A DNA stretch of 64,000 bases from Cardiocondyla obscurior (GCF_019399895.1 NC_091878.1:3844001-3908000); one strand, 5' to 3'; positions 36,544 to 49,173 are shown, numbered from the stretch's first letter. A program made the numbers and translations. Notes: a model not told the origin generated them from the sequence alone.

Positions 36544-37562
36544 AATGGAGTTTTACATTCCAAATTTTGATTTATTTCAATATGTAATTGGTCATACTTT
36601 TATTGGATATTTTCTTTGTTATATAATTAACAATTAAAAAATTGAGTATGTTAGCGAATGTATTATTAGCTCGATAACTAATATTTGATAAAAGTCTCGA
36701 GTGTCAAATCTATTAAATACATTAATTTTATATTTTGTATAAATTAAGTTAAATTTTAATAAAAATAAATTGTACATATTTAACAATAAAGGAATATTAA
36801 TGTTGCTTTTTAAAATTTGTAATTGTAACAGCAAATTTTAAAAAGAAAATTAACTAAAATGTCTATAAATTTTAAATTAAAAAAATATAATTTTAATGCT
36901 TACAGATGTTGTAAAAATAATAATTTAATGTTAACAACTGTTGTAAAAATGATGAATTTACAACAGTTGCACAGCATCTTTTTTCTAGTCTGTAAATAAA
37001 CGAAGACGTATTATGCAATAAATACATAAAAAATTGAATCGCGTGTGCATATTCCTTGTGCATACGCGTTATGCGTTATGCTAGTATATGTGCTCGCGAC
37101 TTCTGAATTTTTTTTCTATTGAATAGCGCGAAATAAATGAACAATTCAAAGCTTTCAGTCTGCCAACATTAAAGTTACGGCGTCACTCTCATTATTCACT
37201 CTTGTGGCTCTTCTTACCGTCTCACTGGCGAAAATTCTGTTGGCAGCATTGGAAATTAACCGTCGCCAATTTGATCGAAGAGCTAGGTTGAAACGGGCTG
37301 AATGCTCGTACGCGGTTGCGGCTGTCGTCGTTTTACGTAAGTATTCGCGAGTGCTGTTGAACGAAATATTGCGGGTGAAGCATTGAATCGACAGCCGTTT
37401 CGTTTCGGATCGCTGGAGCTTGCCGTCGCGTCGATTTCTGTGGGCGCGAGTGAGGGAGGGTGAGGGAGTGCAAAGTGGTTAGTGCTCCATCAAGATTTCA
37501 GGCTCCGGGATGACGAAGGATTCGGCAATCTCGGGACAACTGGAGGCCGCGAGAAGGAGAGG
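36544..37562. other. CTP synthase 3' UTR and spacer
   Basis: AT-rich to about 37000, with AATAAAAATAAAT near 36757-36770 as a likely polyadenylation site and a hairpin at 36935-36969. From about 37200 GC rises. No gene is recognised. Confidence 0.5.
36935..36969. repeat. perfect 13-bp inverted repeat (hairpin)
   Basis: CAACTGTTGTAAA at 36935-36947 and its exact complement TTTACAACAGTTG at 36957-36969, separated by nine bases. Related GATGTTGTAAA and GCATC sequences flank it, suggesting a larger decayed fold-back. Confidence 0.7.
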
Positions 37563-37650
37563 ACGACTAGGATGACTGGGACGACTGGGATGGCTGAGAT
37601 GACTGGGATGGCTAGGATAACTGGGATGACTGCGACGACTGCAACGACTG
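37563..37650 (+). repeat. 9-bp minisatellite (ATGACTGGG-like)
   Basis: Nine full units and one partial unit of a 9-base repeat with consensus (A)(T/C)GACTGGG: ACGACTAGG, ATGACTGGG, ACGACTGGG, ATGGCTGAG and so on. It reads as Met/Thr-Thr-Gly in one frame. It is followed at once by GGTGAGT, a perfect splice donor, so it may sit in a non-coding first exon. Confidence 0.8.
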
Positions 37651-38979
37651 GTGAGTACAAGATTACTTTAGACTCTTGTTAAAATGTAACTGTTGTACGG
37701 CGCGGCTGCGTCTCGCTCTCTTGAGAAGAGAGAAACGGAGCGATATCGCTCGTAGAAAGCTAACTGCGTTCAGCAGAAAATACCTCTCTGATGCTGTCAA
37801 GATTTGTACATACATTTGATTAACGCGTGTCCCTTAACTAGGTCAAGGTATAACGCTCCGATTCCTCTGATCGGATGCACGATTTTTATTTGAGTAATTC
37901 ATTCTACCGGACGCCGGAGTTTGCAAACGCGCGCGCGCTTTCCTGTTCGTTTCTGCAAGTAGTTCTTTCGTGCGCCATCGGAGGGCGACAGTGATCAGTA
38001 TTCCGCACTTCGCGTCGTTACGAGAAAAAAAAAACTGGCGACGCGAACTAACAGAGAATTAAATCACGCGACGTTCGCTCGGGGCCTGATTCAGCAAGTA
38101 TCGCAAACTGCGTCGCTCGCACCGAGAAATGTAAGTGAAATAATTAGAATGTCGTCTCTACTTTTTTTTACTCGTGAGGTTATTGAAACACGTATCTTAC
38201 GGGTGAGGTACGTCGCTTATGGCGAGGTCGTCTTCTTCGCTACAGATTTTTATTACGTTATCACGTCTACCCCTAGCTTCGTCCCTCCTTGCCCCTCGTT
38301 TTTTTATTTCAATTTTATCTTTATCCCTTCCCGTCAACTTCTTTCGCCTATTTTCCGCGTGAATTTATTATTTATAAAGGCGAGAGTGCACATTCTCTTC
38401 CCCTCCTTTCCCTCCGGGCGCGTTTCGTCCTTCGTAGCCAGCGGCCCCACTGCGCGAGTAAAAAAAAACGCACTCTCTCCCCCCATTCCCTTTCCTCCCC
38501 CCCGCGTGTATTAAATATCCTGCAATAACAGTAATTACGGTTACGGTGCCTCGCAAAATTGCGCTTACTCCCCGCGCCGCGCGCGATCTTACGGCCAGCC
38601 GGATGTCACGTGGTCGGTGCCGTACGCCGATTCCGGAGCGAATTGAGCTCGCGATCGCCCCCGGAGAATCTCCTCGAGCGGCCGCGGTATCCTCGTTTAT
38701 CTTTTCCTCCCCCTTCGACGTTTCGCAGCACCGCGAAAGTATCTCTCTCTCTCTTCCTCTTCTGCCTCGCCGATGTAATTACGTCTAAACGCACGGTGTT
38801 ACGTTTTTAAATGAAGAGACACGTCGAAATTAAGCCGCTTTTATGTGCGCATCAAGGAGAATGTATATGAGTAGCAATTATATGACGTAATTGTAAGCGA
38901 ATAATGTCTTAGGGAGGAAAGAGGGCATGAGAGCGTCATTATTCGCGTCGGCGCTTGTTCTGTGCCGGGGATGCACATT

Positions 38980-39245
38980 GATAGAAAAATGTAGTATCTT
39001 TTGGACGCAGCTGTGATTTTGCGACAATGTTTCTGACGATAAATGTGGTTAAATTAATTATAAATATGATGGAATTAATTATATACGTAATTGAATGGGA
39101 TAGTGCATCAATCATATAACTGAGTAAATTCTAAAAATAATTATAAATATAATTTATAATTAAATAAATTATTGAATCAATTATACAATAAGTAATAATT
39201 CAGTTTATCATATTTATCGTCGGAAATGTAACGAAATTTTAGTCG
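38980..39245. repeat. AT-rich dispersed repeat, copy 1, with inverted ends
   Basis: An AT-rich island in GC-rich surroundings. Its left part (38980-39067) is similar to 59519-59603. Its right end, near 39205-39230 (ATTTATCGTCGGAAATG), is an imperfect reverse complement of the left segment near 39030-39046 (TTTCTGACGATAAAT). This gives a fold-back, MITE-like organisation of roughly 230 bases. No coding capacity. Confidence 0.5.
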
Positions 39246-42200
39246 TCGGGTCTGAAAGTACCCGTACCTTTCTCCTAGGGTGGGATAAAAAAAGGGCTCG
39301 GCCGCATTGACAAGAGCAATAAGCGTTTTTTATTCCGGTGGCGATAAGTCTTGGACGTTTCGCCTATCGAGATAGCACGGGCCTCACTTAACCGTGGCAT
39401 GCGGTGTATATTGATTGTTAAATGTATTCCTTATTTAATGATGCTGATTAGATTAGTGTAAAAGGCCCAAGATTATATCTAGAGTGGGAACATCTGTTCG
39501 CGTTTTCTGGCTGCAATTGCGCGTTCGCTGTGACTCGCGCGATTAATTTTTATCTCGACCAGCGTATTTACTCAGAGAACACGCGAATTACATGGATCCG
39601 CGTATATACACCGACAGTAAAATAGAGTTAGGTCTCAACTGTAATTTTACATTTATAATTAATAAGTGTAACTGCTTCAACGATTTTAATAGTAAGAATA
39701 ATCGCGTCGATTATATTTTTAACGAGAATTATTTGGAAATTATCAATGCCTTATTAATTTCAAATATTACATTATTTATTATCGAGAAACCATTTTTTTT
39801 TTAAAGACTGACATTCGCGAAGTTTAAATTAAAAAAATAATTTAACGGTATATATATACCAAGTGTCTCCCTGTGTGTGTAACGTATCATATCACGTGTT
39901 GTATCGATCATATTAAATTCTGCATAACTTTATTCTGGGATAGGCCTCGTAGTGACATTATTGCTTCCTTTTGCGCGTATCTCTCTTTTTTCCCCCCTCG
40001 TCAAAAGCATAGCTAATATCTTTATACTATTATTCATTTATTGGCCGCGTTAAAAAGTCATTATCGCCGCACGGCCGGCAAGACGTCTTCGAAAATCGAA
40101 TCGGTCCGCGCTCTCGTTTTTCGGCGCGCTTTTATCGCGCGTTATAAAACCAATCGGCCGCGCGGATAATCGAATGACTGGCGGCGGAAAGCCGGCGGAA
40201 GAGCGTGAAACTCGTGAATCGGCTCGGAGAAGTCGTCTAGGCCAGATGTCGGGCGTTTGAGGGGAAGAAAAAAAATAAATAAAAAATATATCAAAGCGTA
40301 TTCGAGCAAAGGAGTAAAAAAAAAGAGGATCAAGACGCAAGGAGGGGGAGGGGGCGGGTGGCGATAGGGAGGAAAAGGGAGAGAAAAGGATCGGCGAGAA
40401 GCGGTGTGTGCATGCGCTTAATCGATAATCACCGGCAAGTGGTTTCGTCCGAAAAGGGTGCGGTGGATACATCTGCGAGGTATCATCAGCGCCGCGTTAC
40501 AAAAGGCCGATCCATCATCGGGCCGACAATCCAAATTCGAAATTGGCCGGCCGGTTCTCCGGCGCGACTCCGCGCGCGTGCAATTACAATGGAGATTAAA
40601 AACAGTCTAAACAACAGGCGAACGTACTGCAGCGGCACGGTCCGGTCCTCGTAAAACCGCTATAAACTTAGTTCCGCGGTGCAAATCTACGATCGCACGA
40701 AGTAGAAATATCAAAACGGAATTAAAATAGAATTGTCTCGGCTGACGAACCTTGTCGTAGTTTGCAGACGTCGAAATAAGCGTGAGAAAAAATAGAAAAA
40801 AAAAATAAAAATCCGTCGATTAATGAGAACGATTTTCCTTTAGTCCTCTGCCGCTGTGTTTCGAGCTTCAGGCGATCGTAGCCTGACGGTCTCTTGGCGC
40901 GTGAATTATTTCGCGACTTTCCGCGCACTTTTATTTGTTTCCCTCGCGGTGCTAGTGTTGAGGGACATTGTGTAACGCATAGCGTGCCACGCGAGACCGC
41001 GCCGTGTTGTAATCCCGCCGTAGCGGAGCACGCGATTTTCTGCTTACGCGCCCGACTGCTGAAATATCAACGCCGGGCTGTTCATTGAGCACGTGGTATG
41101 TCAGATCGTCCGCTCGCGATAGAAGAGTTGCCTTCGCGGTTCGAGCGTAATAATAGGATGTAACGTCAACGCCACGTTTCAACATCTCGTTGAGCTTTCG
41201 GATTAATTCTGTATTGGAACACTGGATCAGAGTAGCCCAGCGAGACAATTAAACGTTTGGAACTTTTTTCAAGTTGTTGAAAGGATTACGTATTTTTATA
41301 TGTTCGGCGTGTTTATTGAAAAGGGGAAATTATTTAAAATTAATTGATTTAATCTCGATGTACATGCAAAATATAAAAGTAAAGGAAGAAATGCCCTCGC
41401 GTATTATAATTACGCTCGATTTGAAAATTTTATCGCGCCTTAATAATTCAGTCGCGAGCAGGGCAGACACTGGCATGCTAAAAACTTGCCGATGCACCCG
41501 GCGCCTTAAATGTCCGCGTTATTACGTAATGCGCGTGAAATATGGAATAGAAACCGGGGCCGATTGTTGGGCCTCGTTCCCCGGAAAGCCGGTGCGGATA
41601 ATCGTGATAATGAAAGTAATCTAAAGCAGATCGATTTTTTTTTTTTTCACATTTGAATTCCACATAATAAAGTTTGCTTTTTAATTTTACCGCGCACTTC
41701 TCTAAGTCGGGTTTAAATAGCGTAAAGGAGAGGATTTTTCTCTTTTTCTTTTTGCACGGCGAGAGAACGAGACGCGGTGTAAATGTAATGCTCGCACCGA
41801 GAGAGAAAGAAAAACAAGAGAAAGGGAGAGAAAGGTGGGAAAGGATTACGGTGCGTCAACGGCGATGACTGAACGGGCCGTAATCGCTGTGCCGATCTAA
41901 TATTTCGAATAGTTCGCATTTACAATGGGCTTTATTGGCGGGAAAACTGAGGGGGTATTTTGAGCAGGCGGGACATCCATCACGGGGTGTCAACGCGATT
42001 GTCTTCCGCGGTGGTTGCCACGGGAAAGTATTGACGTCGGGGTGAGGGGGAAGGGAGGGGGAGGGCGGCGAAAAGGGGCCTGCGCGCGACCACCGAAATG
42101 CGGCGGCCGGCGCGGAAATGAATAAATGTCGTTAAAGTAATTAAAATCGGGTGCCGGGTGTTCCCGCGATCTCGAAATAGCGGCCCAAGTTCTCTCCCCC

Positions 42201-44932
42201 GTCCCTCTCGCCCTCTCGAGCGCGCGGCGATATCGATTCGCGCCCGTGTCTCGCCGAGGATGACGCGTCGTGATACAGCGGTGGACAGTATTACTTCGGC
42301 CGACGAATTTATCCGGACGACACGGCGCCCCGGCCTCGCCATTGTGTCGTATTTAAATGAGCTTTCTAATGTATTTAGCTTGAATACCGCGTGCGGCGAA
42401 AACTACTACCCCGCGTGTGTTCGCAGAGCGGCATTTTGCTGCCGCCTCCGCCGGCGGTGTCAGCAAGAAGATCGTTCTCGGCATAACTCGGCTTTTCACG
42501 ATGTAATCTAACAAGTAAATCTGACAAATTTATTCTTAGCAGTTTAGCGTTAGAATAAAGTCCGACGAGGAGTCCGAAGCCGTATTTTCGCGACGCCGTC
42601 GTTGGTCGAGCTCCTCTCCGCGACTCTTTCTTCCGTTTCTTTCTTTTTTTTTTTTTTAATTTTTTTATTATTATTTTTTTCTTTTTTATCATCACTCGTG
42701 GATTAATGGAGAATCGGATTTGCCGGGCATTCATTTCGTCCTGCCGCGGCGCTATGTCTTATGCACGAGATAATGCGTGGCGCGGGCATGCGCGCCGCAA
42801 TTTGTGTATCTATCGCAATGTGTATCTATCGCGTCTGAATGTGCTAAAATAATAACGAGAAATTGCGAGGCCGCGAGTGTGGCTGCGTTCGCAGGGGGAA
42901 ACGCCGACGTATAATCGAGGCGCACCCTCTCTCCCGGCTATCTGTTTTATTTATCCGATAACACGCCATTATGGGCGAATCGTGAATGCGGCTGTGCCGG
43001 TAACGATTGGCTATTTATAATAACACGTGGCATACGGGTAATTAGTTGCGCGCAGGCCGCAGTGAAAAACCGAACGCGGGTATCGGTATCGGGGAAAAAT
43101 TACCGTCGTTTTTCATCGCGCCTTTGTTTACTCTATTTGGACTTTCATCACCTTTTCCTCCCTCCCTCCCCCCCTTGCCGCCGTCGCGCGGCTTCCGCCT
43201 GTTCAAGACGCGCTCCCAATCGCGGCGCGTTTCCATTCCGCAATTAAATCCCGCACTCGGACGACTTTACCCGCGATTGATTTTTTTAATCTTAACCGCA
43301 CGAGAGGGGCTCCCGCAAATAGGCCAGTACTTATATAGCGCGCCAGATGAGGCGATCATAAAAAGATGGGCCCCTTCGATAACTTTCGCGTTCGATCTCG
43401 CCACGCTCCCGTTCGACGCTTTCAGCGCGGAAAAATATCGTCAGCACTTTGTTTTTTTTTTTTTTTTCTTTTTCTATTAAGTGTCGTTAAAATTTGCGTC
43501 AATTAGAATCTCCGCTTAGTTTAGCAAAAGACGATTCAGGCAACATTTTGAATGGCGCCGCGTTTTGATGCGGAGAACCGACTTGGCAGGCAACGAAAAA
43601 GAAATTACGCGGTCGGTGCTGTTTAATTCGGACGGCTATTCGATCGGAGAAGATTACGCCGGGATTTCGTAGGGCAGGGAGGCACAGATATGGCGGCCTC
43701 GGATAAAGGGGGGGTGGGAAGGCGGCTGGGCGGCTGGAAAGTCTTGTCCATTGTGTCGGGACCTGTACAATGCTTATCGACGGTGATTGCTTCATTGCGG
43801 ACCGGCGCGGGGGATGCTGGATGTAAGGGCGTGATGCGTACACCGGCGCGGCCCGGCGTTATCGGGTTATCGGCCGTAATGCACACGCACGCCGACCACC
43901 TTTCTACTGGGTTAACATTTCAATCTGGAAAATGTAAACCGTCCCTCCCCCGATCCCGCGATCTTCCCCTCCGGCCGGCGATCTCTCTCCGTCGACACTC
44001 CGGCTCGTTTGCATATCGCCCGGCTTTGTTGTTCTCGCCCGGCGAACGGACAAATTTGACCACGCCGGGCCGCCGATTGATTCTGCGATTGTGATTCCAA
44101 CAGCCCGCGTGTGTTGGCGCGAAATTAAAACGCCGGCCCGCGATATTCCGCCGCTTCGTGGCAATCGATATTCATCCGCGGCGGGAATTATCCAACGATG
44201 AAAACGTGTACCGTTAAGAGAGGGAGGGAGGAAATACGGCGAGCGTGAACATCGAAAAGAGCGATCGAGCCTGTCTCGATGCAAGTCCTGCGGGGTCTGC
44301 TCGAGCGCGTCGAGATGCGCCGCGTGTATTCTTTGCGCGAGACGAACAAAAATCCGTCCATGCGCGGTCCTCCTTTTTTTTTTCTTTTTACTCTCTTTTT
44401 TTTTTTTTCTCTCCCCCGTCCGCCTTTCGCAACGGCAGCGAGGGCCACCCTCCGCCCTCCCTTTCTCCATATAGGCGTGTAACGACGATGCGCAAACAAT
44501 GACGAGGGTTACGTAACAGCTATGCACGATGCAAACACACCGTGTTGCGCTAAGCGCGTATCTGTGGCGGGGTGGGCAGCGAGCGGTAACAGGGACTAAC
44601 GCCGGCGACGGCGGCGACGTCCAGGACGAACAATGCGTATCACACGGCGGCCTGTCTGAAAACGCCCGGCGCCCGTTCGTGCCGAACCTCGCGCCAAGCG
44701 CGGGCAAGAGGCGCGCGATATCGGCGTGCTTTCGAAAAACAGACCGGAGAGAATGAGGGTGAGAAGAGCGGGGGAGCGAAGAAGCGGTACGCGTGCGATG
44801 TCGAGCGTAATATAAATTTTCGACGGCCCGAAACTCGCCGGAGAATAGATTAGAGATCGTTGAAGAATAGTTTAATCGCGTGGCGTTATTTTAGCTTTAG
44901 ATTTCGTTAACGTTAATCAGTCTGCTGCTTGG

Positions 44933-44955
44933 TTTTTTTTTTTTTTTTTTTTTTT
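44933..44955. repeat. poly-T run
   Basis: Uninterrupted run of about 23 T ending in TAGAGG. It resembles a polypyrimidine tract with an acceptor-like AG, but no exon is recognised after it. Confidence 0.8.
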
Positions 44956-46959
44956 AGAGGTACATATGTCAATGTGGGTGTTTATTGTTACAGCTGCTTT
45001 GGTACGAGTGCTTGCTGTTAACGTATTTTGTAACTTAATTTACTAAAATAATACTCTTGTAATTACAACGGAAATTCTCTGAAAAAATTAATTTGGGGTG
45101 GGCAATTTTTGTACAATCAGCGAATGCTGTGATAATCAATCCATACGGCAGGCGCAGAATTTATAATTTTAATTCATACCGCTACACATAAATTTTGCGT
45201 ATAACAGGCAATATTCTACCGCGTAAGTACAGAGATCAGCGATAAGCTTCGGTTGCGACACTTATGCGCTTTTTTTCTTTCTTTCTTTTTTTTTTTTTTC
45301 ACGTAATAACGCTCTCCTCGGGCAACGCCCGGTTCTCGGAGAGCGCGTATCTTCTCGGTGGTAGCGCCGAACGAGAAATTAGCCAGCCAGGTTTCTTAAC
45401 GATTCAGTGGAGCACAGAGCCACGGAATTTCATCGGCGGCCGCAGAGCAAGAGGCGATCGCACTTCCACGAGCGAGCGCATCGATGTAGAGACACACGGC
45501 GCCGGGATTGTCCTTCATTACGCACGAAGGAAAGTGCAGTCATCGGCGCGCATACCCGTAGGTATGCACACACAGAGGCATTAGCTCCCCCAAAGCCCAG
45601 CCGGTATTAATTCCACTAATTGGACGTGGTTTGGGTCGCGGCAAACATCGGTCCCCTGCCGATCGCCCTTCCCCCTTGCCTTCTCTCTGCCCCCCCTCGA
45701 CTTGTCCGAGCGCGCGGCTCGATCTCGTGATCGATCGTCCTCCCGCAAGACAAAAGACGATTCTTACTCCGCTCCGAACGAGTCCCGGCTTTAATCCCCC
45801 CCCTCCCCCTCCTTGCAAATAGCGGGTGAACCGCGATTCATCATACTCGCGGCGGTCCCGGAGTTGCGGGAGTATCAGTTCGCGAACTTGCGCGGCGTAA
45901 ATCTTTTTTGAATTATCGGCGAGCCGGCGAGTCTATCTCGGCGTTATTAGATCGCGCGGACGATGCAATTACGAAATAAAATCGATCGTGTTTGATTTTC
46001 GCGGAAGACGTTGAATGCTCAAGTCGAATTTCTTTACACCGCGTGCAACAGAAGTGATTTTAGATTCAGCCGGAATCGCAAGGTAGCTTTTTCAGCTGAA
46101 CGCAACGAATGATTCTCGCGAGTATGAAGAAAATTAGCATACGACGACGACGTATTATCGTTGGGAACTTCGCGTCGGCATCCTGGGCTTGTGAACAACG
46201 GTAACAAACGGTCGGGTTCGCGCGCGGTCAGTGAGGAACCAGAGGACGGTGGCGAGGTTCCCGCTTTGTTTAGGGCTCGGTAAGGCGGCGAGAGATCAGC
46301 TGTTTCGAGTAAACGCATTGCGGACCGTGGAATCTGTACGAAGACGGCTGTGTGTGCGAGTGCGTACGGTCGGCATGAACACATACGACGGTGCCTCGTA
46401 TCGCGAAGGGTCTCCCTAGCAAATCTGGGTCACCGGGCCGATGAGGGGTTGGCCGGCCGAAAGCGAGAAGAGTACGCCAGACTCTTTTCCCTTCCGATCG
46501 CTGCCAGCCACGGAGCGTCTATGACGAGATAATCGGAGATCGCCCTCGAGTCCCCGCGGTACTTTTTGCCCCCTACTTGAGCGCGGCTAGAAAACGCAAC
46601 CAACAAGACGCATTACATTTCTTTGTAAAGAGCAAAATAGCTTCTCTCCGGTAACATTTAAGACGAAAAACGTGTAACATTGAGTTCGATTAGCGTATGA
46701 ATATACATATGATTATTTTCTCTTTTCGGCAGAGCACCTATCGACAATGCATTTCCTCTCTCGATGTGCCTCTCTTGTTACATTCGCTCGCGTAATTATT
46801 CGTATCCGCGTACACGGCCACGGTTTTCGTCTCTGCCTCGCGCGACTCGAGGCACTCGATCGCGGCAAAGTTCACCTCCAGGAACTGTCGGCGGATACGG
46901 GCGCCTTGGGTATGGCACAAAGATATTAAGCACCCATACCCTAACCGTGTCGAGCTACG

Positions 46960-47960
46960 GAGAGCGTAGACTATCCCGCCGGACTGGTGGGGGGGACGGA
47001 GAGGCGGAGGAAGCGCGGCAAGGAAAGGGGCAGGTGGACCAAGGGTGGGCTGAAGGCGCGAGGGGGGAAGGTGCGGGAGAGCGACGGGGCGGCGGAGGAG
47101 AGATCGCAAGGAAAGCGGAGTTACCTGCAGAAGAAATAAGTGCGCGCGTGTAATGCTGATGGCGAATATGGTAGAGGAGATCTGAGGGAAGAGCAGAGAG
47201 AGAAAGAGGGTGGCGGAGGTTGAGGAGGAAGAGGAGGTGGCGAGGGAAAAGCGGGGCGCGGGGGCAGACAAGAGGAGTGGGCTCACGGACGGCGGAAGGG
47301 TGAAGAAGGGAGGCAGAGCGCGCGCGAAAGCGAGCGATCGATTCGAACGTTGGCGACATTCTTCGTCGTAGGGACAGGGAACGGCGGGAGAGGAAGAGAG
47401 ACGGAGGCGCGGGCAGTGCATGTGTGCGCACGTGACGCAGAAGGGGATGACGAAAGAAGGAGATAAAGCGAGAACACAGCCGGAGAGGGCTGGTCACACG
47501 AGAGAGCGTGAACTCGGAGTACGCGCGGCAGAGGGGACGACGGAGGAGGGGCGGAAAATGAGAATAGCATCGGAAAGACAGGGAAGAGCGAGAAAAAAGT
47601 GAGAACGGAGAGATCGAGAGCGAAAAGACGGCGGCGATATGAAATTCATGAAAAATATAAAAAGATAAAGAAACGCTGGACGAAAAGGAAACGTGGATAA
47701 GGTACCGAGGGGGTTGCGAAGTTAGTTCAACGATTGGAAGAATATGAACAGTCGAAGAAAAAGAGAGAAAGAAAGAGAGGCGGGACTCGAGAGGATCGTC
47801 GAAACGCTCGAGAAAGGAACAGTACGCGAAGAGAGAGAGAGAGAGATAGACGAGAGCGAAAGAATCAAAAGTTGGAAGGCGGGGAGGCGCGGCGGGAAAG
47901 AGAACGTAAGAGCCGCAACGAAAGAAGATAAACCCGACGAGGTAAAAGAAGAAACCCCCC
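46960..47960 (+). repeat. about 1 kb polypurine-biased tract
   Basis: The plus strand is strongly enriched in G and A for nearly 1 kb (GGGGG, GAGGCGG, GAAAGAG, AGAGAGAGAGAG at 47838-47850), with few pyrimidine runs. It lies just upstream of the dachshund leader. It produces long arginine/glutamate- or serine/proline-rich open frames that are not genes. Confidence 0.7.
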
Positions 47961-48480
47961 CCTCCCTCCCTCCGTCCGCCGGTACGTTCCAGTCGTACTG
48001 TCCTCAGGCTCTCTGTGCGTCTGCGTCTGGTTGTCCCTCTGTGTTGGTAGCCCCCGGAACCGTCCTCACATCGGCGTTAGTCGTCGTTGCCACGTCGGTG
48101 CTAGCGGTTAGCAAATAGTGGGGGAGGTGAAGGGCGGGTGGCCGAATTGGAGGAAGGTTCGAAAGGCGTAGACAACGTGAACCTGGCGTCCAATCGCGAG
48201 AACAGCCGCCCCGGTTGCTCCGCCAACCGGATAGTCGGTTGTGCGCACAGAACGCCCATCCTCCCCGGTTGTCGGGCTCCCACTGATGTTTTTATTTATT
48301 ACATCTGTGACTGGGTAGGGAAATACTCCCGACTCGACCGAGAGAGCGTTTGCTACTTTGAGAACGAGCGACGCGCGTCCCTGCGAGTTACCGCGGCAGC
48401 CGCCTCCGTTGTCATCGTCGCCCTCGCCGCCGCCAACCGCTGTCGTCGCCGTCGCCGTCGCCGTCCTCGCTGTCATCTCG

Positions 48481-49173
48481 CCGCTCTGACATCGTCGCAG
48501 TCGTATACACGTTGCGGTTCTCTCGTGCCCACGCGTTTCTCGTTCAAAGTATAGTCACGGTTACAGTATCGCGATCTCGTTTTCTTTGACACGAAGAATG
48601 GTCGCCGGCAAGTGAGCGAGTTGCCGACCAGCTCGGCGCGAAAGCCTCCGTCAGCGTGTGCGTCAGTCACTTTAGAGATATCTTGTGCCGCGCCGTCAAG
48701 TTGAATCGTCCCCGCGATGGATCGGTGAAAATGAAATGCGCGACGAGAGTGGACTAAAAGTGTGACCACAAGTGGGACCGAAAGTGGGACTGAAAGTTAT
48801 GGACACTGAAATCCACGTGCGTGTTAAAACTGAGCAAGTCGTGCGGTCTGATCTGTGCCGAGACGCACGATACGTAGTGACAAACTACACATTTGAAGAG
48901 TGTTAATTTGAGAAATCAAACATTGTGCGCCGCCCGGATCGTCAAAGGAAGCTCGCGAGGAGGATCGAGCAGCCGGCTTGAACATGCATTGAAAAAGATC
49001 CGCGTTCGATAATCCGTGCCGTACCGAAACTCGCCAGCGCGAGCGAACGCAGGGAGGTGAGCGACCGTCCCAGAGGATTACGGGCGCATAGCTGATAACA
49101 GAAGCGCGCCGGAGCGCCCGGTGTCGTCTCAACGAATTGCCCGGATAAGAGGGACGCGCGTTTTCGACCTCCC
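48481..49173 (+). promoter_or_regulatory. dachshund 5' leader region with upstream ORFs
   Basis: Probable 5' UTR directly before the dachshund start codon. It has several upstream ATGs. The longest short ORF is at 48799-48906 (35 codons), preceded by minimal ORFs near 48716 and 48731. Three related copies of AAGTGGGAC / AAGTGTGAC lie at about 48757-48790. A TCAGTCACTT initiator-like sequence is near 48663, but the actual start site is unknown. Confidence 0.4.

Larger units (their letters stand above)
37651..48480. other. large GC/CpG-rich gene-poor region upstream of dachshund
   Basis: About 11 kb without a recognisable gene. The sequence is rich in CG, CGCG and GCGC, and broken by AT-rich islands (39000-39250, 39590-39830, 41270-41420, 45000-45200) and poly-T runs (43450-43467, 44395-44409, 44933-44955, 45284-45299). 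Pyrimidine-rich (43140-43200, 45660-45700) and purine-rich (46960-47960) segments create many long open frames on both strands. These frames overlap each other, lack recognisable motifs and are not coding. The region probably holds regulatory DNA and upstream non-coding exons of dachshund or a separate lncRNA; I cannot place them. Confidence 0.55.

Noticed and set aside
37204..37386. Small ORF with a hydrophobic N-terminus upstream of the minisatellite
   Set aside because: 60 codons with no homologue I recognise and no splice or conservation support.
43904..44707. 267-codon minus-strand frame
   Set aside because: Contains KKKESKKKKKR and other simple-sequence translations from poly-T runs; no domain and no conservation signal by eye.
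44933..44962. Poly-T followed by TAG as a splice acceptor
   Set aside because: No open, recognisable exon follows within several hundred bases; probably a reverse-oriented poly-A or simple repeat.
46738..47497. Ser/Pro/Leu-rich minus-strand frames opposite the purine tract
   Set aside because: Direct translations of a polypyrimidine strand, which seldom contains stop codons.
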